From assembly GCA_964432985.1 (NCBI GenBank), contig CAYSPT010000105.1, positions 1 to 11,422 of the forward strand: DNA of 11,422 bases, given 5' to 3'. Shown piece by piece: positions 5,399 to 11,422 of the stretch (position 1 is its first letter; every line of letters starts with the position of its first letter). Origin of the DNA: CAYSPT01 sp964432985 (GTDB lineage Bacteria > Muiribacteriota > CAYSPT01). The notes beneath the pieces are model-generated. The model was not told the origin of the DNA. It saw nothing but the letters and a program-made list of their open reading frames with translations, and did not search any database. Made by a program: the position numbers and the translations under genes.

Positions 5399-8062
5399 TT
5401 ACAGGGCTTCCCAGGCCAGGCTGATATCACCGCATCTCTGGTAGCGGTCTTCTGGCTTGTCGTAGAGACAGTTAACGATGAGGTCCTTGATTGCGGGCGG
5501 TATGTCGGGGTGTTCAGGCAGATACTCAGACAGGAACTCGGAAACAGTTTCAATGTTGATCTCCGATAACCTCATTGATTCCTTACCGATGAGCATCTCG
5601 AAGAAGGTGACACCCAGGGCGTAGATATCGATACGGTGATCACAGGGTTTGCCCGCCTTCTGCTCGGGTGGCATGTACCGGAAAGTACCCATGACCGCTC
5701 CCGACTGGGTCTTGTAAGAAGCCGTTTCCACCTTGGCCAATCCGAAGTCGGTGATCTTTACATTGTTGAAGCTGTCGAGCATGATGTTGTCGGGCTTGAT
5801 GTCACGGTGGACGATGTTCTGTTCGTGAGTGAAGTCCAGAGTGTCGCAGATTTGCTTGCCGTATTTTACCAATTCTAGAAGCGTAAACTGGTGGCCATCC
5901 ACGATACAATCGCGCAGGCTCAGCCCCTCGATGAATTCCATGGCGATGAACGCCAGTTGCTTGTCTTCGAGGACGTCGTAGTCGTAAATACCCACTATAT
6001 TGGGGTGTTTCAGGTTGGCAGCTGTCTGCGCCTCGGCTATGAAACGACGCAGGATCTCCTTGTTGGGTATCAGCTCGCGTGAGAGGTATTTTAGCGCCAC
6101 GGTGACGTTGAGTTTCCTGTCCTTGGCTTTGTAGACAACCCCCATGCCGCCCTCACCCAGCTTTTCGATGATATCGTAGCGGTCGTCCTGCCGCTGGGGT
6201 GACTCCACAATGCTGGAAATCTGCATGAGTGATGTTGCCTTGACCAGTTCCTTGAGTTTTGCCAGGCGCTCGGTGATGTCCTTGTAATCGGGATCGTTGG
6301 CAAACACTTTGAGATAGAAAGACATGGTTTCACGGTACTGTTCGTATTCTTCCAGAAGCCGTCCCGTCTGGTAAAGGATGTCCATGTTTTTCGAAGACTG
6401 AAGCGTTTTGATTTTCGCCTTTGCCATCTCGGTGTTTTCATCCGCCAGGTAGATGGAACAAAGTTCCAGGAGCGCTTCTTCGGTGAGCGGATCGTCTGCC
6501 AGCGCGAGCTTGTTGAGTATCTTGACAGCCTTTTCCGGATCGTTTACCTTTACGTAAGAGCGGGCCAGCCTGAGCTCGAGCCCGGAGTCAGTTTCACCGG
6601 CGGCTTCTTTAATCTCCACTTTTTTCTCAAGAGCCCAGGTGTCATCCTTATCGAATGAAAGGATGGTGTCCAGTATTCCGTCAGCGGAATCATAGTTTTC
6701 TTTTCTTATGTAAAAATGTGCAACGCCTTTCAGGCGGGATTTGGCGGTCTCGTTCTCGGGCTGCAACCTGAGAATGGTTGAAAAGTAGCGGACCGCTTTA
6801 TCCGGATAATTGAGACTGAGTGAAATACTGGCTGCTTTCTCCAGGTAGGGAAGTGACTCCGGGTGCAGCTTGCACAGACGCTCGAATGCGTCCAGGGCCG
6901 CTTCCTTGTTACCGGCTTCCAGGTATAGTGCTGACAACTGGTCGAAAGCTTCGGTCTGGGCGGGATTGATGGTGGTTATCCGAAGCAGGTAGTGGATAAC
7001 CTGCTCCGTGTCTCCTGCCGCTTTGAAATGTGACAGCAGTGATTCGGGATAAATAAGGTTTACCGGATCCAGCAAAGCCTGCGATTGGCAGAACGATACG
7101 ATTTCATCGGTGATATATTCCAGGAGCTCTTCGTCTATGGACTCAGTCTTTTTTTTTTCTTCGAGATCGAGCTTCCTGAGTTCCATGAGTTTGATCAGGG
7201 TTTCGTTATACTTCCGGGAATTTGCGAGGGCACAGGCGGTGGTGGTGACCAATGTGTTAAGCAGTATCTTCGTGTCCTCCGGAAAGGTGATCTCTTGGGA
7301 TTCGAACGCTTCTATGTTCAAGACTCCCAGTGTTTTCTTGAGGGCAATAAGCGGTATGCACAGCACGCACGGGAACGGTTTCTCGGTTGAGATACCCTGG
7401 TAATTGGGGTTGTCCTTCATGTCGCTCAGGGCGAGAGGTGTCTCGTTGTTAGCGACCCAACCCGGCATAGACGGTGAACCGGCTTTTAACGGCTCTTCCG
7501 GGTACTCGGACTCATCCCGCCCGAAGCTGAATGCCCGTATCAGCTCTTCGGTGTGCGGATTCAAAAGGAAGATGGAAGCCGTGCTGACGCCGGCGTATTG
7601 TTTGAGGATGTCGGCGGCGCTGGAGTAGATCATATCGGTGTCGAGAGTCGAGGAAAGGTTTTTTAGCCTGTTAAAGAGGGAACTGATATTTAGAATTTTC
7701 TCTTTGTAGTTCTCTTCGATCTTTGCTAGCTTTTTGTCGAAATCGCCTTGCATCTTCTTTATGTTGAATTTCAAAATCTTGTCTGGTGAATCACCGGGGG
7801 TTTTCAGCTTAACTGCCATCAGAAGACTGATCAGGATGAAACCGACGCACAGTTCAAGAGCGATCAGGGGAAGGCGTCCCTTCAGGAGCCCGGGCAGGTT
7901 CTTAACCAGGGCCACGTTATCGAGCATCCCGCCAAAGAAAAAAGTCAGCACCGCCAGCAGTACTGTCAGCGCCAAAACGGCGATAACAAGTGCTTTCCCT
8001 CTTGCAGTGCGGCAGTTGTGCTGCCTGGTGGTGCGGTTGCACCGCCTTATGAATCCTGTCAC
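5399..8062 (-). CDS. Membrane-anchored GAF-TPR Ser/Thr protein kinase
   Basis: This 887-residue kinase has two hydrophobic helices at about 24-44 and 65-85, a coiled-coil-like segment at 95-130, and a GAF domain at about 135-285. A Lys/Glu-rich linker and about six TPR-like helix pairs (368-592) follow, then a complete Hanks-type kinase domain at 628-887. Catalytic motifs are intact: Gly-rich loop GEGGMGVV 636-643, VALK with K658, alpha-C E677, HRDIKPDN with D754 and N759, DFG with D772, and the APE-equivalent PPE 798-800. The chain ends directly after the kinase domain, so the kinase is C-terminal; bacterial PknB-type kinases usually carry it N-terminally. The start is GTG 8062, with AAAGGA about nine bases upstream; the gap to the cyclase gene is 29 nt and to the GspH-like gene 4 nt. 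An A10 run in the coding strand (7149-7158) sits in the linker. Likely role: phosphorylating a local substrate in response to a GAF ligand or TPR partner; substrates are unknown. Confidence 0.92.
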   Translation of the reverse strand: MTGFIRRCNRTTRQHNCRTARGKALVIAVLALTVLLAVLTFFFGGMLDNVALVKNLPGLLKGRLPLIALELCVGFILISLLMAVKLKTPGDSPDKILKFNIKKMQGDFDKKLAKIEENYKEKILNISSLFNRLKNLSSTLDTDMIYSSAADILKQYAGVSTASIFLLNPHTEELIRAFSFGRDESEYPEEPLKAGSPSMPGWVANNETPLALSDMKDNPNYQGISTEKPFPCVLCIPLIALKKTLGVLNIEAFESQEITFPEDTKILLNTLVTTTACALANSRKYNETLIKLMELRKLDLEEKKKTESIDEELLEYITDEIVSFCQSQALLDPVNLIYPESLLSHFKAAGDTEQVIHYLLRITTINPAQTEAFDQLSALYLEAGNKEAALDAFERLCKLHPESLPYLEKAASISLSLNYPDKAVRYFSTILRLQPENETAKSRLKGVAHFYIRKENYDSADGILDTILSFDKDDTWALEKKVEIKEAAGETDSGLELRLARSYVKVNDPEKAVKILNKLALADDPLTEEALLELCSIYLADENTEMAKAKIKTLQSSKNMDILYQTGRLLEEYEQYRETMSFYLKVFANDPDYKDITERLAKLKELVKATSLMQISSIVESPQRQDDRYDIIEKLGEGGMGVVYKAKDRKLNVTVALKYLSRELIPNKEILRRFIAEAQTAANLKHPNIVGIYDYDVLEDKQLAFIAMEFIEGLSLRDCIVDGHQFTLLELVKYGKQICDTLDFTHEQNIVHRDIKPDNIMLDSFNNVKITDFGLAKVETASYKTQSGAVMGTFRYMPPEQKAGKPCDHRIDIYALGVTFFEMLIGKESMRLSEINIETVSEFLSEYLPEHPDIPPAIKDLIVNCLYDKPEDRYQRCGDISLAWEAL

Positions 8063-8091
8063 CTGTCTCTGTCCTTTCGAATCACTGCTGT

Positions 8092-9756
8092 TTACGGGTG
8101 TTTTTCTTTCAAGCCGGTTACCAGGTATACGTCGATCGGGACGTTGATTCCCTTGACTTCACGGGACATGGGACCCTCGACTTCCACCTGGTTTATAACC
8201 TGGTCGTAGGTCGGCTGGGTGATAATTATCTCGTCTTTACCGGCCAGTCCCTGGGCCCGGCTGGCGACATTAACGGTATTGCCCATGACCGTGTATTCCA
8301 TCACGTCCTCGGAGCCCAGGTTACCTGCTATAACTTCACCGGTATTGATGCCAATACCCATGTAGAGCTTGAATTTTCCGGCTTGCTCCCGTTCCCGGTT
8401 GAATTGCTCCAGTTCATTTTGCATGTCGATGGCGGCCTTGATTGCTTGAAGAGCGTCGTTGCCGCTTGAAAACGGAGCGCCGAACACGGCCATGACGCAG
8501 TCGCCGATGAGCTTGTCCAGGGTGCCCTTGTGTTTGAAAACCTGGGCGATCATCCTGGTGAAATATTCATTGAGCGTATCGACAAGTACTTCCGGATCCA
8601 TGTCCTTAGAGAGGCTGGTGAACCCCCTGATGTCCGAGAACAACACGGTTGCCACCTGTCGCTGGCCTTTCATGGAGAGGATGTTTGGATCCTGCATGAT
8701 CTTGTTGACGATGTCCGGCGAAAGAAACCGTTGCAGTGTCGTGCGCACCCGCTCCTGATCGGTGATTATCTTGTAAAGCCGGGCGTTTTCAATGGCGATG
8801 GCTGCGATGTTGGCAAAGTTTTCCATGAAGCTTACCTTGGCTTTGTCGAATATCCCCGCTGCTCCGGTGTGATCCAGGTAGATGGCTCCGATGGTCCGCT
8901 GCTTGCACTTGAGCGGCACGCAGATACACGATTTCACATTGTAGGAAAACTTGCTCTGCCCCCCGATAGCCGCGTCTTCCATCACGTTGGAGCTATGGTA
9001 GGATTTACCCTCTTCGATCACTTTCTTGATGGCACTGCTGGAAAAGCTTTGTTTTTCACTGCTATCGAGTTTGGCCTCCATTCCCCGGGCGATTACAACG
9101 TCGAGATTCCCGGATTTCTGGTGGTGCAGGACGATAAAACCGCGCTGGGCTCCCACGGTGTCGATGACCTGGTTCATGATCAGGTTCAGCAGCGTGTCAA
9201 GGTTCATTTCAGAGTTGACTATCTTGCCCATTCTTACCAGGGTTTGCAGATCATACATCATATCTTTTATTTTGTATCTAACACCGTCCCAGAACTCCTC
9301 GTATTTCGGGTCCAGGGTGCTTTTCTGGGTGATATCTTCCAGGATATCGTACGTTCCTTCCGGGACGGCGGTATCCATCAATTGCTCGGAAGTGATTTCT
9401 CTTTTGCGGGTGACGGCACCCAAAAAAGAATCGAACTGGCCCTCGGGCGATTTGAATTCATCACGCTTTTCCTCCGACTGAAAGATGAGCTTGTAGGTAT
9501 CGATTGTGATTTCATCACCATCATTGAGTGTGACACTGTTTATGGGAGATCCATTGACAAATGTGCCTATCAGGGTATCCATGTCCTTGATGGTAAAGGT
9601 GTTGCCGTCTTTGATTATCTGCATGTGGGAATCCGCGACGTTGAACGAGTCCAGGGTGAGATCGCATCCGCTCGAGTTTCCAATGGAAAAAATGGCATCC
9701 TTCAACTCGATGATTTCATCGGATCTATCCAATGCCTTCAATATCAATTTTGCCAT
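8092..9756 (-). CDS. FHA-GAF-class III adenylate cyclase
   Basis: This 554-residue soluble signalling protein has an N-terminal FHA-like domain (1-95), a linker, a GAF domain (about 185-328) and a C-terminal class III nucleotide cyclase domain (about 365-545). Catalytic residues of the cyclase are all visible: metal Asp D375 in FSDIRGFT, metal Asp D419 in IGDCVMAVFG, substrate Lys K415, Thr T489 in EYTVMG (adenine-specifying in class IIIb enzymes), N496 and R500 in VNVASR. It therefore probably makes cAMP as a homodimer. In the FHA domain the phosphothreonine-binding Arg is N27 and the usual Ser is A41, while H44 and N68 remain. Start ATG 9756 has AGAGAGGA seven bases upstream and lies about 27 nt from the predicted transcription start. 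It is the first gene of a four-gene operon with a kinase and two pseudopilins, and is paralogous to the divergent gene at 9894. Confidence 0.93.
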   Translation of the reverse strand: MAKLILKALDRSDEIIELKDAIFSIGNSSGCDLTLDSFNVADSHMQIIKDGNTFTIKDMDTLIGTFVNGSPINSVTLNDGDEITIDTYKLIFQSEEKRDEFKSPEGQFDSFLGAVTRKREITSEQLMDTAVPEGTYDILEDITQKSTLDPKYEEFWDGVRYKIKDMMYDLQTLVRMGKIVNSEMNLDTLLNLIMNQVIDTVGAQRGFIVLHHQKSGNLDVVIARGMEAKLDSSEKQSFSSSAIKKVIEEGKSYHSSNVMEDAAIGGQSKFSYNVKSCICVPLKCKQRTIGAIYLDHTGAAGIFDKAKVSFMENFANIAAIAIENARLYKIITDQERVRTTLQRFLSPDIVNKIMQDPNILSMKGQRQVATVLFSDIRGFTSLSKDMDPEVLVDTLNEYFTRMIAQVFKHKGTLDKLIGDCVMAVFGAPFSSGNDALQAIKAAIDMQNELEQFNREREQAGKFKLYMGIGINTGEVIAGNLGSEDVMEYTVMGNTVNVASRAQGLAGKDEIIITQPTYDQVINQVEVEGPMSREVKGINVPIDVYLVTGLKEKHP

Positions 9757-9789
9757 AATTAATCCTCTCTAATGGCTTTCCCCAGCAGG

Positions 9790-9819
9790 ATTATATCACC
9801 CGGCATTCCAGACAGTCAA
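9790..9819 (-). promoter_or_regulatory. Predicted sigma70-type promoter of the cyclase-kinase-pseudopilin operon
   Basis: On the - strand TTGACT (9819-9814) and a perfect TATAAT (9795-9790) are separated by 18 bases, with TGA directly before TATAAT forming an extended -10. Transcription would start near 9783, giving a leader of about 27 nt that carries the AGAGAGGA ribosome-binding site. No CRP-like or other operator palindrome was seen in the gap. The prediction is by eye only. Confidence 0.7.
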
Positions 9820-9821
9820 TG

Positions 9822-9852
9822 TTGTACTTCAGATGCAGATTAATGGTAGTAT
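9822..9852 (+). promoter_or_regulatory. Possible weak promoter for the FHA-GAF-GGDEF gene
   Basis: TTGTAC (9822-9827) and TAGTAT (9847-9852, preceded by TGG) are 19 bases apart, in an AT-rich stretch. Other AT-rich hexamers at 9850-9861 could serve instead, so placement is uncertain. The gene's ribosome-binding site GAGG lies seven bases before ATG 9894. Strength would be lower than that of the opposing promoter. Confidence 0.3.
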
Positions 9853-9893
9853 TATTATATTGTATTCTCAGATGAGCGATTTGAGGTAGAGCA

Positions 9894-11422
9894 ATGCATG
9901 AGTTGAGAATCTTGACCTCCGATGGGGCAGGTAAAAAATGTCAAATAGAGGGACCGGTGTTTACCATCGGGAGTTCCGGTGACTGCAGTCTGGTCATTGA
10001 CTCATTGAATGTATCTGATATTCATGCAGAACTGGTAGTGGAGGATGCGACAGTTACCATCAAGGACATGGGAACACTCATAGGTACATTTGTCAACGGT
10101 GAACCGGTTACCGAAAAGAAGCTCGACAACAATGACGAGATACTCATAGATACGCTTCGGATTCTCTACAAAAAGTTGTACCAACAGGGTGACGTAGAGG
10201 TAGTGCTGGATCCCTCATCATCCGGTCTTGACTCCATTTTCGGATCGGTAATTGATAAACGTGCCGCTGAGAAGGAAGAGAAAGAAGCGTCTCCCTCACC
10301 GGGTGCTGAAAGCTCACTTATTGAGAATGATTTTTCGATTATCGACGAAATCACCACGAATAGTGAATGTGACCCGAAGTACGGTGAATTCTGGGATTCG
10401 ATCCGTAACCAGGTGGAACAAATCCTTAACAATCTCCAGACGCTGGTACGCATTGGGAAAATGGTCAATTCCGAACTTGAGCTCGATCCGCTTTTAAACA
10501 TAATTATTGAGAAGACTATAAACCTGATGAAAGCGGAGCGCGGATTCATCGTGCTGCATCACAAGAAGACCGGGAAGCTTGACGTTGTGGTAGCCAGGGG
10601 TATGGATGATAAACTTGAAGGAAACGAGAAGAAACTCTTTTCAAGCAATATCATCCGTAAGGTGATTGGCGACGGGCAGCCGTATGTGAGCTCCAATGTT
10701 CTTGCGGATAATTCAATTGATGGCCAGAGTAAATTTTTACACAAAATTCGATCATGTATCTGCGTACCACTCAAGTGCAGAGGGGATATAATCGGTGCTC
10801 TCTATATTGATCATACCGGGACCTCAAACCGATTCGATCAGGATCAGGTCAAGTTTCTCGATAGCTTTGCCAACCAGGCGGCGATTGCCATCGATAACGC
10901 CCGCCTGTACAATATGGCGGTTACAGACGCTTTAACCGGTTTGTTCACCAGACAGCATTTTGTGCATCGTCTCGACGCGGAAGTTGAAAAGGTCAGGGAC
11001 AGCGGCACACAATTTTCCCTTCTCATCCTGGATATAGATAACTTTCAACGTATCAACGATAAGTACAGTCGGAAAACCGGCAATACGGTCATCAGGAAAG
11101 TTGCCGAAACGATTAAGGAAACTGTAGGACGAGCAGGAATTCCGGCACGATATGAAGGTCAGAAGTTTGCAGTGATTCTTCCCGGCAAAACTATTGCGGA
11201 AGCACGGGATACAGCCGAGCAAATCCGCCAGGGAATCAAGAACAGGTTGATAAACACGCAGCACGGGAATATCTATGTGACCATAAGTATTGGAATTGCT
11301 ACTCACGATCCCGCAAAGACGCCCCTGACTGCTGATGGTGAGCGCGAAAAGGAAGCCGACATTGATTGTGGAGTACTATTCGAGCAGGCCAACCGGGCTC
11401 TTCGTACAGCAAAAGAAAATGG
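9894..11422 (+). CDS. FHA-GAF-GGDEF protein with degenerate GGDEF motif, 3' end outside window
   Basis: The frame is open from ATG 9894 to the window edge (509 full codons). It begins with an FHA-like domain (about 1-95), then a linker and a GAF domain (about 195-340), and then a GGDEF domain from about 343 (DALTGLFTRQHF) to past the window end. The first metal Asp is present (D380 in LDIDNF), and so is the IND motif. However, the catalytic signature expected as RYGGDEF reads RYEGQKF (E421-F425), and the substrate Asp of GHxxGD is Asn (KTGN). It is therefore probably not an active diguanylate cyclase, but could bind a nucleotide or a partner. The front end is paralogous to the cyclase at 8092-9756: TIKDMGTLIGTFVNG versus TIKDMDTLIGTFVNG, plus RGFIVLHH and SCICVPLKC in both. 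In the FHA domain S27 replaces the binding Arg; S41, H44 and N68 are kept. The start is supported by GAGG seven bases upstream. Confidence 0.9.
   Translation, partial: MHELRILTSDGAGKKCQIEGPVFTIGSSGDCSLVIDSLNVSDIHAELVVEDATVTIKDMGTLIGTFVNGEPVTEKKLDNNDEILIDTLRILYKKLYQQGDVEVVLDPSSSGLDSIFGSVIDKRAAEKEEKEASPSPGAESSLIENDFSIIDEITTNSECDPKYGEFWDSIRNQVEQILNNLQTLVRIGKMVNSELELDPLLNIIIEKTINLMKAERGFIVLHHKKTGKLDVVVARGMDDKLEGNEKKLFSSNIIRKVIGDGQPYVSSNVLADNSIDGQSKFLHKIRSCICVPLKCRGDIIGALYIDHTGTSNRFDQDQVKFLDSFANQAAIAIDNARLYNMAVTDALTGLFTRQHFVHRLDAEVEKVRDSGTQFSLLILDIDNFQRINDKYSRKTGNTVIRKVAETIKETVGRAGIPARYEGQKFAVILPGKTIAEARDTAEQIRQGIKNRLINTQHGNIYVTISIGIATHDPAKTPLTADGEREKEADIDCGVLFEQANRALRTAKEN

Noticed and set aside
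5395..5553. N-terminal extension of the GspH-like pseudopilin up to 5553
   Set aside because: It would overlap the kinase catalytic domain coding region and put 59 residues before the cleavage site. The start at 5394 gives a canonical six-residue leader and a ribosome-binding site.
8530..9762. 410-codon open frame on the + strand
   Set aside because: It is antisense to the FHA-GAF-cyclase gene, which has complete catalytic motifs. The antisense translation shows no domain signatures.
9757..9893. CRP/cAMP receptor site in the divergent promoter gap
   Set aside because: I looked for a TGTGA-N6-TCACA-like palindrome because a cyclase is adjacent, but found no convincing match.

Overview
The window looks like a piece of a Gram-negative chromosome, probably from an uncultured environmental lineage in or near the Deltaproteobacteria/Desulfobacterota. 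The evidence is an outer-membrane secretin, two lipoprotein signal peptides ending in TGCQ, class III pseudopilin leaders, and large multidomain signalling proteins (FHA, GAF, TPR, Ser/Thr kinase, class III cyclase, GGDEF). The taxonomic placement is inference only. No tRNA, rRNA, CRISPR array, transposase or phage gene was seen, and no gene-free stretch exceeds about 140 bases.

Left part, + strand (1-3368): the C-terminal end of a type II secretion/type IV pilus secretin, then a small lipoprotein of unknown function, then a 696-residue lipoprotein built from about seven carboxypeptidase-regulatory-like beta-sandwich repeats. The two lipoprotein genes are 10 nt apart and are probably cotranscribed.

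Middle (3369-3509, and again at 4644-4746): a family of short GC-rich palindromic repeats. A 21-bp tandem array fills the gap between the convergent genes. A 41-bp element with a CTTGA-loop hairpin occurs twice in the same orientation, once touching the stop codon of a pseudopilin gene and once inside the start of the same gene. There it appears to be translated as an unusually long prepilin leader. The two copies differ by a compensatory base pair.

Right-middle, - strand (9756 down to 3510): a compact four-gene operon behind a near-consensus extended -10 sigma70-type promoter. The order is FHA-GAF-class III adenylate cyclase, then a membrane-anchored GAF-TPR Ser/Thr kinase, then a GspH/FimT-like pseudopilin, then a PilW/GspJ-like pseudopilin. 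Gene joints are 29 nt, 4 nt and an 11-nt overlap.

Right edge, + strand (9894-11422, runs off the window): a divergent paralogue of the cyclase. It has a collinear FHA-GAF front end, but its output is a GGDEF domain whose signature has decayed to EGQKF.

Inferred picture: two paralogous FHA-GAF sensors, transcribed head-to-head from one 137-bp gap, feed cAMP and a probably non-catalytic GGDEF output. A GAF/TPR-sensing kinase sits in the same operon as two pseudopilins. A secretin and surface lipoproteins lie alongside. This suggests a secretion or pilus-like machine under kinase and cyclic-nucleotide control. The domain assignments are well supported; the functional coupling is a hypothesis.
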